This document shows positions 12,722-22,318 of a DNA stretch of 64,000 bases, one piece after another. The notes beneath the pieces are model-generated. The model worked only from the letters and a program-made list of their open reading frames with translations, had not been told where the DNA came from and did no database searches. How positions within the stretch are numbered: position 1 is the first letter of the stretch; the number at the start of each line of letters is the position of its first letter. The position numbers and the translations under genes were made by a program. The stretch is from Symbiodinium microadriaticum (taxonomy: Eukaryota > Sar > Dinophyceae > Suessiales > Symbiodiniaceae), in the NCBI GenBank assembly GCA_001939145.1, contig LSRX01000298.1, forward strand, positions 602,462 through 666,461, read 5' to 3'.

Positions 12722-13582
12722 GTCTGCTGTGGAGCTGGAAAAGAACAGTTAGGCGCTCTACGCTTCGAGTCTTCGCTGAACGGCTACCGAGATCACCTTT
12801 TCTTTGTTCCCATGTCTGAGAAGCTGCATCTCAATCTGCAGGAGTATGTCAGGGTGAGGCTCTGTTGTGACGGGACACTGAAAGCAACGCACCGTCCCAC
12901 GGTGCCTGCCAATAGGTCCAGGGCATCATGCAGATTTGCCCGAGTGGGCAGCATATTCGACATGTGCCTGTCACCCCAAACGCATCGGAATTCTGGACCC
13001 ACACCTGCCAAAACCTGACCGGAAAAACACCAAACTCAGCAATCCCCTCCTGGAATCCTGACGGTATGACACCCACTCGAGCGCAATACAGGCCCGTCAG
13101 AAAGAAGCGCTAACGTAAACTTGGCCCTTTCGGATGTTGCAAAGCCAAAAAAACTTTTCCTGACACCCTCACATCCAGAACCTTCACAAGCCAGGCAAGG
13201 AGTCTGCTGTCGGCCTTCTTTTCGCCATGACACCTCCGTCGGAGGGAGGGGTCGTCGAGGCCGGAGCGCATATGGCTTCTGCAAGTGATAGTTCGTCATG
13301 GGCGGTTGGTCACCTGACAGTGCCAATTCTTCACATGGGCCGCTGTTTGGACAGGGTTGTGCTGCATCTCGGGCTAGTACAACTTACAGGCTCACCAAAC
13401 TGCTGTACCGCTAATATGCGGAACTAGCCACTGCAGTGCCAATGCTCCATGATCGTTGTGCATAATTCGTCAGGGGGTCGGTCGCCACAGTGCCAAATCT
13501 TCACCTGGGCCACTGCTTGGGGAGAGGGTTCTATCTCGTCTCTTGGGTTTTGCACAATCTACGGGCTCACAACAGCGCATGG

Positions 13583-14014
13583 CTAAAGTGGAACCAGCCA
13601 CTGCAGCGCCACGGCTCCCATGATCGTGGTGCTGATGGCGGCAAAAATGGACGTGGACCGAACTCCACTGACCGAGCCTCCAGCAGTAGTCCTGGGCTGG
13701 CTCACTCTCCGAAAACACCGTGTGTCTTCCAGCTACAGCACTACTCCGACTGTCTCCCGAAAGTCTCGTGTTGACGCCACAGCAATGCCGAGATTCGTGG
13801 TCGTCGTGGCGTTGGGGTCCGTCGTTGTTGTCATCGTGTCCGTCATTGTGTCCGTCATGGTGCTGGTCATCGTGTGCGTCATGGTCATGGTAACGGAGGT
13901 CGTCATCGTGGCCGTCATGGACATCGTGGTAGTGGTAGTCTCTGTAGCACTGGCCAAAGTGGCCAACAAAGCTGCTGCCACGTAGAAGACTCTGACCGCA
14001 CGAGAGCTGGCCAT
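13583..14014 (-). CDS. Thr/Met-rich GPI-like protein, array copy 10 (edge variant)
   Basis: Exons 13797-14014 and 13583-13691. This right-edge copy differs from the interior copies in two signal-peptide residues (Thr to Arg at position 8 and Ala to Val at position 12). It also has a synonymous Thr codon change in the TMTD repeat that matches copies 11 and 12. The Arg sits inside the hydrophobic core and may weaken the signal peptide. Confidence 0.72.
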
Positions 14015-14494
14015 GTCTGCTGTGGAGCTGGAAAAGAACAGTTAGGCGCTCTACGCTTCGAGTCTTCGCTGAACGGCTACCGAGATCACCTTTTCTTTGT
14101 TCCCATGTCTGAGAAGCTGCATCTCAATCTGCAGGAGTATGTCAGGGTGAGGCTCTGTTGTGACGGGACACTGAAAGCAACGCACCGTCCCACGGTGCCT
14201 GCCAATAGGTCCAGGGCATCATGCAGATTTGCCCGAGTGGGCAGCATATTCGACATGTGCCTGTCACCCCAAACGCATCGGAATTCTGGACCCACACCTG
14301 CCAAAACCTGACCGGAAAAACACCAAACTCAGCAATCCCCTCCTGGAATCCTGACGGTATGACACCCACTCGAGCGCCATACAGGCCCGTCAGAAAGAAG
14401 CGCTAACGTAAACTTGGCCCTTTCGGATGTTGCAAAGCCAAAAAAACTTTTCCTGACACCCTCGCATCCAGAACCTTCACAAGCCAGGCAAGGA

Positions 14495-14977
14495 GAGTGC
14501 AGAAGGCCCAACTGCACAGCCGCTGGCTTTGCATCAAGTCTAGACTCATCGTCCCCGAGTGCCCCGAAAGAACATGCAAGGACACATCCCAGCAGTTCAG
14601 CAAATCTTTCGCCCACGATGCTGCACCACATCGAGCCCTGCAACCACCCGCCACTGTCACCCCCACACACCTTTTTCTGACCCTCAGACCCGCAGGCGCT
14701 GAACCCCACCCAACCCGGAAAGCCTCACCCCAACCAACACCAGAAGCAGAAAATTCCAGCCATCCCCGTCTCTAAACCTGAAAGTGCCCCCTGGACGTTG
14801 CAAACTTGCAAACCTAAACTCAATCATCACAACAGGCCGGGAGTCCCGTAGGTCTTTTTTTGCCTTGAAACCTCTTTCGGGTGGGACTTCGTCAAGGCCA
14901 ACTAATTACTGTACAAGCACATATCGGCATATAGCCTAATTCGTCATAGGCGGTCGGTCACCCACAGTGCCAATTCC
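14495..14977 (-). repeat. diverged 3' flank between the array and copy 11
   Basis: Beyond the array edge the sequence is unrelated to the array unit for about 350 bp. From about 14850 it matches the family 3' flank: CCTTGAAACCTCTTTCGG, then GGGTGGGACTTCGTCAAGGC and CAACTAATTACTGTACAAGC, also found at 16290-16350. Short open frames on both strands here look accidental. Confidence 0.5.
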
Positions 14978-15727
14978 TCACCTGAGCCGCTGTTGCAATA
15001 TGGTTTGAGCGTTTAGACCATGTTTGTGCTTCATCCTGGGTTTACGGTTTACTGTCCCGACACAGAAAGTGCACTGCTGAAACGGTGGTCCCAGCCACTG
15101 CAGTGCCAATGCCCCCATGATCGTCATACTCACTGCGGCAAAAATGGACGTGGGGCGCACTCCGCTGACGGAGGCTCCTCCACCAGCAGTCCTGGACTGG
15201 ATCATTCTTGAATCACCGGGAATTTTTTGCATGAACTAACTGACTAACTGACTGAGTTACAGATGCTTACTCACTTACGTTACTTAGATGCTTACTTACG
15301 TAACTAGCTGCTGAAACAATTAACCTATTGCCAAACTACTTAGCATTGCTTCCTGGGTCTAGAGTCTAGGCTCTCGATTTCTGTCAACATGCAACGAGAA
15401 ATCAGACACCATTCCTCTGACCTGTCTTCTGGTGTATTACTCTCACATTCCCCTGAAATTGAAACACATGCCGGGATTCGTCGTCTCATTTGAGTCCATG
15501 GTCGTCGTGGCGTTGGGGTCCGTCGTTGTTGTCATCGTGTCCGTCATCGTGTCCGTCATTGTGTCCGTCATGGTGCTGGTCATCGTGTGCGTCATGGTCA
15601 TGGTAACGGAGGTCGTCATCGTGGCCGTCATGGACATCGTGGTAGTGGTAGTCTCTGTAGCACTGGCCAACGTAGCCAACAAAGCTGCTGCTGCGTAGAA
15701 GACTGCGACCGCACGAGAGATGCCCAT
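14978..15727 (-). CDS. Thr/Met-rich GPI-like protein, diverged copy 11
   Basis: Exons 15480-15727 and 14978-15191 encode 153 residues. The ATG at 15727 is the homologue of the array start; the frame stays open for over 100 further codons upstream, but that part is closed by a stop in copy 12, so I do not include it. The repeat has one more TMTD unit than the array, and a second N-glycosylation site (NET). Exon 2 reads past the usual stop and adds about 35 polar, basic residues after the hydrophobic segment, so this copy would be a single-pass membrane protein rather than GPI-like. The intron is 288 bp, unrelated to the array intron, and ends AG|G with the same phase. Confidence 0.65.
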
Positions 15728-16525
15728 GTCTGCTGTCGTGCTTCGAGCGAGTTCGCAGTCAGGCACTCTAGGCTTCGAGTCTTTGCAAAAGGGCTGCAGC
15801 ATGCGATGCATCTCAAGCGGGCTCTCAAAAGGTTTGGCCGAAGAGTCTCCACTTTCCAGGCAAGCATTCGGCTTCGGTAAAGTGTCCGCGGTTGCGGGCG
15901 ACAATACCTGTGTGATGAAAAAGCGTCGAACGGCATAAAAGCAAGTCATGGTTACTATGCCTGGCTCCCCCGATTGATCAAGATCCATCTGCACGTGGAT
16001 CCTAGGCATCATCAAGATGCCCCCAGTCTGTCTGAAGGCGGGCACATGCTGAGCTTTCATTTCAGATTTTTAGCCCTTGACCCACCGGCGTCTCCCACCC
16101 CAAGCACCAGCTAACTCCAGCCAATCCATCTCTAATCTGAATGCAGAGCATCCCATCAAGCCCCTTTACAAGCCCTGCAACTAGCAGTCTGAATATAAGC
16201 TTGCACTAAGCCTATCAGACATTAAACCCCACAAGACCTACATCCGTAACCTAAACGTGATATGCAAGGCGTCTGCCTTTGGTCTTCCTTCGCCTTGACA
16301 CCTCTGTTGGGTGGGACTTCGTCAAGGCCAACTAATTACTGTACAAGCGCATTTCGGCAGATAGCTTCTGCAAGTCATAGTTAGTCATAGGCGGTTGGCC
16401 GTCGCAGTGCGGATTCTTCACCTGGCGTGCTGCTGGAATATGGCTTGAGCGTTCAGACCCTGTTTGTGCGTCGTCTCGGGCTATACTGTCACGACTCAAA
16501 AAGTGAAGGGGTAAAATGTGCCCAG
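15728..16525 (-). repeat. 5' flank of copy 11 and 3' flank of copy 12
   Basis: The first 140 bp (to about 15870) match the sequence upstream of copy 12 (17732-17875), so promoter or 5' UTR was duplicated with the gene. From about 16255 the family 3' flank reappears in front of copy 12's stop. The middle has no recognised content. Confidence 0.55.
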
Positions 16526-17731
16526 CTACTGCAGTGCCAACGCTCCCATGATCGTGGTGCTGATTGCGGCAAAGATGGACGTGGGGCGCACTCCACTGAC
16601 CGAGGCTCCTCCACCAGCAGTCCTGGGCTGGGTCATTCTTGGATTGCTTATTTAAAGCAGACATGCCTGTACAAATGCACACTCGCACGCAGACAAAAAT
16701 GCTTACGCCTGTGTATATACACACGTACACTCACATACACACATGCATGCACACATACACACACAGACACACACACACACACACATACATGCATACTTGC
16801 AAACAGACATACATAGCTACGCACATGTAGACACACGCACACGCGTGTTCATACATACACATTTACATGCATACATACGTACCTACATACATTTTTACAT
16901 ACATACCTACATACATACATACATACATACATACATACATACATACATACATACACGCAAACAGGCATACACGCATACACGCAAACAGGCATACGCCTAC
17001 CTGCCTACCTGCCTACCTAATTACCTACCTGCCTGCCTGCCTGCCTACCTACCTACCTACCCACCTACCTACCTACCTACCTACCTACCTACCTACCTAC
17101 CTACATAGATACATACATACATACATACACGCACACAGAGAGACATACCATACCATACCATGACGCACAATACATTTAATTACCTACTTGCTTGTCTTGC
17201 TTGCGTACTTACTTAAACACTTACGAACTTACGGCCTTACATACATGCGTGCGTACGTCCATGGATACAGAAACACATGCAAACTTACTTGCTTGCATGC
17301 TTGCTCAAGCAACTAGTTGATTAAACCTTGCTTCATCATTTAGCAGTCAAAAGCTTGCTGCAATAAAACACTGACAACATTCCTCTGATGCTGCCTTATG
17401 GTATATTGCTGTGACATTCGTCCGCAAAGGTTGTTGAAAAACACATATATATATATATATACACACACACGCCAAGAATCGTGGTCGTCTCGTTTGAGTC
17501 CATGGTCGTCGTGGCGTTGGGGTCCGTCGTTGTTGTCATCGTGTCCGTCATTGTGTCCGTCATTGTGTCCGTCATGGTGCTGGTCATCGTGTGCGTCATG
17601 GTCATGGTAACGGACGTCGTCATCGTGGCCGTCATGGACATCGTGGTAGTGGTAGTCTCTGTAGCACTGGCCAACGTAGCCAACAAAGCTGCTGCTGCGT
17701 AGAAGACTGCGACCGCACGAGAGATGCCCAT
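16526..17731 (-). CDS. Thr/Met-rich GPI-like protein, diverged copy 12
   Basis: Exons 17481-17731 and 16526-16622 encode 115 residues. Exon 1 is nearly identical to copy 11, including the extra TMTD unit and the NET site. In exon 2 the conserved Trp codon of QWL is replaced by TAG, so the protein ends at LALQ, two residues after the core of the hydrophobic tail. This shortening may still allow a tail signal. The 858-bp intron is filled by microsatellite sequence, while both exons stay conserved; that contrast supports selection on the coding parts. Confidence 0.65.
16676..17160. repeat. CATA / CTAC microsatellite in the intron of copy 12
   Basis: Long runs of CATA, CACA and CTAC units fill most of the intron. 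The translated Tyr/His/Thr/Leu frames here are accidental. Confidence 0.95.
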
Positions 17732-18717
17732 GTCTGCTGTCGTGCTTCGAGCGAGTTCGCAGTCAGGCACTCTAGGCTTGGAGTCTTTGCAAAACGGCTA
17801 CAGCATGTGTTGCATCTCAAGCGGGCTCTCGAAAGGTTTGGTGAAGGCTCTCGTTCGGCTTCCAGGCGAGCTTGTTGGATTTGGGGCGACCACAGCACAT
17901 GTGATAAAGACCTTGGGAACGACGTATGAGCAAGCCTTGGCTAGCATCCAAATCATTGAACCCCAGGCATCCGATTCTCGAGGCCCTACTGCAGCACCAC
18001 CCGTCGAGCCTGCAAACAGAAAGACTCATACAGAGTTGACATAGATATGCAGAGAAGCCCCTTAAGATATTGACTGGCTACGACAACAACTAGCGCAGTA
18101 TTCCTACACCGAAAGCTGCTGCAGTGCCCAGCACCGGCCTGGGCCTGGTTGAAGGCCAAGACGCTCTCGTAGCTGAGGCCTCTTCCCGCGCTCACAGAAG
18201 CCAGAAAGTTCGAGTATCAATCTACACGTGCCCTCAAAGTGTAAGATCGTGTAGGACCTCTAGAAGTTGCTGGAACTAGAGTCATCCCCGAAAAGTCGTG
18301 AAATGGATTCCGACTCAGGGTGGTTTGCCATTCGCTAGCTGACGGGGCATGCGGCTGACGCAAGCGTCGGGCCCGCTTTTGTTTGTAAGGGTTGCTGCAG
18401 GGACTTATACATCGTTTCTATGAGGGTTACTAGCCGGGTGCTATATGCTTTAGGGGTTTCAGGGTATCTGGTTTCAGTTTTCAGGGCTTGGGGGGTTTCA
18501 GGGTTTTCGGGTGTCAAGTTTGGGGCTCTGGCTTCAGGGCCTGTTGCGTTTTCGCACAAAACTCTACGAGTCTAAGAGGCTGACCTGTCCTCTGACTCTC
18601 CGGGACGGACAAAAGCGCATAGTGGCGCATTTACAAAATCCGTGCTAGTGTAGAGTAGTAATAAATAGCAATAAGGTGCTTGGTGCTCAGTAATGTCCAT
18701 AAGCAATCCATAATTTT
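17732..18717. other. flank of copy 12 and non-coding sequence
   Basis: The first 140 bp are the duplicated 5' flank. A minus-strand stretch at about 18100-18215 has coding-like codon use, without any recognised domain. At 18440-18540 there are degenerate GGGTTTCAGGG motifs resembling decayed TTTAGGG repeats. Confidence 0.4.
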
Positions 18718-18890
18718 GGTTGACGCCGTTGGAGCCTGTGACGCCGTGGAGTCGTTGACGCTGTTCATGCCGTGACGCCGTTGACGCCGTGACACCGTTG
18801 ACGCCGTTGACGCCGGTAACGCCGGTGACGCCGTTCGCCGCTGACGCCGTTCATGCCGCGGTTTTGGCTGATGCCGTTGACTCCGTTCAC
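18718..18890. repeat. GACGCCGTT minisatellite
   Basis: A 9-bp unit close to GACGCCGTT is repeated with variants (GACGCCGTG, GACGCCGGT). It would read as a Thr-Pro-Leu repeat, but the frame has no other coding sign. A few more units occur near 19295-19350. Confidence 0.85.
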
Positions 18891-18959
18891 GTCTTCACGC
18901 ACTTCACGTCTTCGCGCTCAACATGCAGACACTCGGGCTTCGCATTTAGAAAGCTTGAA

Positions 18960-19300
18960 CTCCGAAAGTGCATGGAGGCTTGGACTGATGGGGCGCCTCA
19001 TTTTTTTTNNNNGGGGCGCCTCATTTTTTTTGAAGCAGAACTCTTACAAACCTTGAATTCCGAGGACGGAGGCTTGGACTGATTGGAGGCGCCCCGGGTT
19101 TTTAAAGCAGAAACTCTTACATTCCTTGAACTGCGAGGATGGAGCCTAGGACTGATGGGGGCGCCTCTGAATTTCTAAATCAGAACTTTTATACAGACCT
19201 GGCACTCCGAGGATGGAGCCTTGGACTGATGGGGCGCCCCTTGGTTTTTGAAGCAGAACTCTCTTACAAACCTTGAACTCCGAGGATTGAATGCAGACGC
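18960..19300. repeat. 74-bp minisatellite with an N join
   Basis: Four to five diverged units of about 74 bp each carry the string GGACTGATGGGGCGCC, a T-run, GAAGCAGAACTCTTACA and CTTGAACTCCGAGGATGGAG. Ns at 19009-19012 separate two copies of GGGGCGCCTCATTTTTTT, so part of one unit is probably an assembly duplication. Confidence 0.8.
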
Positions 19301-19375
19301 CGCTGACGCCCTTGCGCTCGTTGACGCCGTGATGCCGTCACGGCGGCGCGTCGTCACGTCGTCGCGGCGTCGCCC

Positions 19376-19618
19376 CCCAAAATTGCAAAAGTTACGCACC
19401 GCTATGGCCATCAATGTGCTTGGGGATTCTACTCTTGGTTCGCAGGGCCGGTGTGTAAACGTGTTCCGGATGAGCTTCACCGCGTCGTCTTTGTAGGCTT
19501 GTAGGTATGGGCAGTTTAGAGCTTCGGCGAGGGCCCCGAAACAACACAGCCTCTGTTCTGCAGATACTTCATGCAGGGGTACGGCGGTCAGCATCCAGGA
19601 AAGCTCTTGGCATGCTCA
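19376..19618 (-). CDS. candidate exon, helical protein, no family recognised
   Basis: The minus-strand frame reads through about 75 residues with ordinary composition: LHEVSAEQRLCCFGALAEAL, then a Lys/Asp-containing helix, then MAIAVRNFCNF. The alternation of hydrophobic and charged residues suggests paired helices like a HEAT or armadillo repeat, which is only an impression. The frame opens after a TGA, and the first ATG is at 19594. Past about 19376 it runs into GC-rich repeats, so an intron donor should lie there. Neighbouring exons are not identified. Confidence 0.4.
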
Positions 19619-19957
19619 AAAGGGGTGACGCAATGAGTGGAGAAACTATGGGCAACGATTGAACCCAATAGTTCTTGCAGTAGCGGCGGCGAGGATGTAC
19701 ACAAGCTATCCTTGTAGTCTGATGCTCAGATATGCTCAGTGAATTGCTTGCAAGAGATGCTGCAAGCACTTCTGTACTTCAGTTCTTGGCGCAGACCTAG
19801 CTGCTTGCTTGGTTGTAGCATGCCTAGGAAGAACACTAAAAACTAAATGCCTTTGTCTTCTCCGTAAAGATTTGCAGGTCTCCAGCTTCTTGTACTCAGG
19901 TGCGAGTAGTGCGCAGCATGCGAAGGCCGTAAAACCATAGATCTTTCGGTGTGGTGC
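19619..19957. other. non-coding spacer
   Basis: No coding signal or repeat is recognised. Confidence 0.4.
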
Positions 19958-20250
19958 ATAATGTATGTATGTATGTATGTATGTATGTACGTACGTACGT
20001 ACGTACGTACGTAGGTATGTATGTATGTATGTACGTACGTACGTATGTATGTATGTATGTATGCATGCATGCATGCATGCATGCATGTATGTATGTACGT
20101 ATGTATGTATGTATATATATACAAACATATATATATATATATACAAATGTATGTGTGGGTGTGTGTGTACATATATATATATATATACATACATACTCAC
20201 TATATTCTATGTGGACAGGTGTGTGTATATATATATATACACACACAAAA
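19958..20250. repeat. ATGT / ACGT / ATGC tetranucleotide microsatellite with TA and TG runs
   Basis: Blocks of ATGT, ACGT and ATGC units follow one another. The ACGT and ATGC blocks are self-complementary and could extrude hairpins. Further on are TATA and TGTG runs. Confidence 0.95.
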
Positions 20251-20373
20251 GTATGTGATAGAACCTATGTGTATTTGTCTATTTTGTTTTTGGCTTATTT
20301 ATTGAGCCGTATTTGCTTACTTGGTTGTATTTTTCTGAAGCGTGTGTGTCATTTACATAAATGCAAACATAAA

Positions 20374-20480
20374 TATATACATACATACATACATACATAC
20401 ATACATACATACATACAGACAGACGGACAGACAGACAGACAGACCGACCGACCGACAGACAGACAGACATACATGCACAT
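20374..20480. repeat. ACAT / ACAG / ACCG tetranucleotide microsatellite
   Basis: ACAT units change to ACAG, then ACCG, then ACAG and ACAT again, a nested pattern made by successive expansions of point variants. Confidence 0.95.
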
Positions 20481-21236
20481 AAACATAACTGTGTACATAT
20501 ACATACCTCTCTCCTGTTTCCTTGGATCGAGCCTCGGCCGACGTTCATGCCGTCGCCACAGCACTCTTCGTCCTCTGCGTGCCCCCAGCGGTCCTGGAGT
20601 CAAAGCAAGGGAACAAGTCGCAGCATAAAGCGGCGTTGAGGTGGAAGGTGTGTTCAAGCCAGGCAGGCCCCTCTGGCAATGTTCTGTCCTCCTTCTCATG
20701 CCACATGCTCATGTGGCGCTCCTCTTGCCTCCACTCACGGGACATCACTAAATGACTTTCGCAGCCCCGAAACATTCGGCATCCACTGCGCTCCATGTTC
20801 CAGGAGGGCTCATCGAGCTAGAGGTGGGGTACGAGTAAGACTTATAGTTTTGTGAATGATTTCGGGTCTCGGGCTTCTAAACTGTATGGTTTAGGGGCTC
20901 AGCCCTGAAGCTTTAAGGCTTGACAGTGACTGGCGACATTTACCAGTCGCCCCTATGGGCTTCAAGGCAGAAGGATCCTGGTTTGGGAGCGGTCTGGGGG
21001 AATTCCTCTAGAGACCTTCTGGAAGTTGGGCTTCGGGTGAGCGACTCTTGTCACAACAATCTGCTTCTTCAAGAAAGCCCTACATCAGAAGAACCCGCAC
21101 CTGGCTGAATCGATCCTGAAGATGTGGGTATCCAGCCGCATTTATGTTGTAGCTTCGGTGTCACTCTCGCATCGCAGGGCGACCGTTCGCCCCACAGGCA
21201 CGACTGGAGACCTTCCTTACCCCAATACCTCCTAGC
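20481..21236. other. spacer with a weak minus-strand exon candidate
   Basis: A minus-strand frame starting at an ATG at 20796 reads about 70 residues of mixed composition to roughly 20590. No domain is recognised. The rest shows nothing. Confidence 0.3.
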
Positions 21237-21500
21237 TCACTTCATTCTTCTGCCGTACTGGCCACGCGCGAAAGACTTCGGACATGCCTGGAGGAATAGG
21301 TCCGATGCAGTCTTGACAGGCAGGGCTTCAGCTTTCCAGAGTTGCGAAGACTCATCTCCCAAACCCTGAAACCCAGAGGCCCCGACTTGACCCAAGCTCT
21401 CCCGGCCTGATGTACACCTCCTTGCCCACATGGCGCCAGCAGGCTCCATCCGAAGCGAAGAAGATCGAGCAAATCTTGCCTGGTCCATGGATACTTTCAT
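21237..21500 (-). CDS. small ORF, 87 aa, hypothetical
   Basis: A complete ATG-to-TGA frame of mixed amino-acid composition, beginning MKVSMDQARFARSS and ending FARGQYGRRMK. It could be a short gene or an exon of a larger minus-strand gene. No homologue is recognised, and a chance frame is not excluded. Confidence 0.28.
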   Translation of the reverse strand: MKVSMDQARFARSSSLRMEPAGAMWARRCTSGRESLGQVGASGFQGLGDESSQLWKAEALPVKTASDLFLQACPKSFARGQYGRRMK

Positions 21501-21734
21501 CGATTCTCAAATCTGACCTGCACTTGCATATGCAAAAAACCAACGAACAGCATACAGTTACATCTATAGATCATGAAGCGTGAGCACGTGCAAGAACATG
21601 CTTGTATTTATGCTTGCATGGACACATACCTACATCTACACTCACGTGCACGAGTCGCAAACCTGCATTCAACGCCACATACAGAGGCGTCGTCCACCTA
21701 CACACATATAAGTATGCCTGTCCCTACGCACACA

Positions 21735-21900
21735 CACACAGAGGCCCAGCGAGAGAGAGAGAGAGAGAGAAGCGGAGAGAGAGAGAGAGGGAGCATGAGT
21801 ATGAGTATGAGTGTGGGTGCGAGTGTGGGTGCGAGTGTGAGTGTGAGTGTGCGTGTGCGTGTGCGTGTGCGCGTGTGTGTGTGTGTGTACGCACATGTAG
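21735..21900. repeat. GA then GAGTGT / GT microsatellite
   Basis: A GA run (about 21750-21790) is followed by GAGTAT, GAGTGT and GCGTGT units and a GT run. Confidence 0.95.
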
Positions 21901-22067
21901 ATTTGCATTTGTCGTACATGATATCCTAGATGGCTAGCTCGTACAAGTATTAGTTTGCAAAACGGCACCTCCCCGTCAGAGAACAGACCCTCAAACGCAC
22001 ACACACACACACATTTCATTCCGTGGGCTCGAAAAGAGTGGCATTCCACTGGCCATAGGCCACGCTC
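21901..22067. other. spacer with a short CA run
   Basis: A short ACACAC run at about 21997-22012; nothing else recognised. Confidence 0.4.
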
Positions 22068-22318
22068 TCACAACTCGGACCAGCCAGGCGAGGTCCAATA
22101 TGTGCTGGTCGGCGCTTGCAGTTCCAGGCTTGGGGCCTTAAAGAACCTTTTGGGACATGATGGGACATTTAGCCAACGCCATCGTCTGCTGTCCAAGGGG
22201 CACTGCCACCCGAAAGGCGGTTGCCTCTTGCAGACAGTGAAGAGGAAGCGCTCCCAGATTTTCTGCTCCTTCTGAAAGTCGTCCTGCTGCCGGCGACGCT
22301 TATCCCAAACACGAGAAC
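22068..22318 (-). CDS. candidate terminal exon, Lys/Arg/Gln-rich, hypothetical
   Basis: The minus-strand frame opens just after a TAA, at a possible acceptor CTAAG|G near 22318, and runs about 83 codons to a TGA at 22068. It contains WDKRRRQQDDFQKEQKIWER, then FTVCKRQPPFGWQCPLDSRR, and ends GWSEL. The composition and codon use look coding. It has no ATG near its start, so it would be an internal or terminal exon. The family is not recognised. Confidence 0.45.

Larger units (their letters stand above)
1182..14494 (-). repeat. tandem array of a 1293-bp gene unit, about 10.3 copies
   Basis: The unit repeats with an exact 1293-bp period. Interior units appear identical by eye and by their identical translations. 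The edge units differ: the first carries changes at 1354, 1609 and 1911. The last carries several, for example the Thr codon change near 13852, changes just before the exon 1 ATG, C for A near 14378 and G for A near 14464. The right edge is a clean divergence after CAAGCCAGGCAAGGAG at 14494. Each unit holds one complete two-exon gene on the minus strand plus a decayed exon 2 relic. Homogeneous interior and diverged ends fit unequal crossing-over or gene conversion. Collapse or expansion by the assembler is also possible. Confidence 0.95.

Noticed and set aside
1182..14494. CRISPR-like or satellite DNA array
   Set aside because: The unit is 1293 bp with a two-exon gene; no short repeats with unique spacers.
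16690..17163. Long Tyr/His/Thr/Pro frames across CATA and CTAC runs
   Set aside because: Products of microsatellites open in all frames; located in an intron.
19736..20628. Long Tyr/Ile/His and Cys/Met/Val frames
   Set aside because: Translation of tetranucleotide repeats on both strands.
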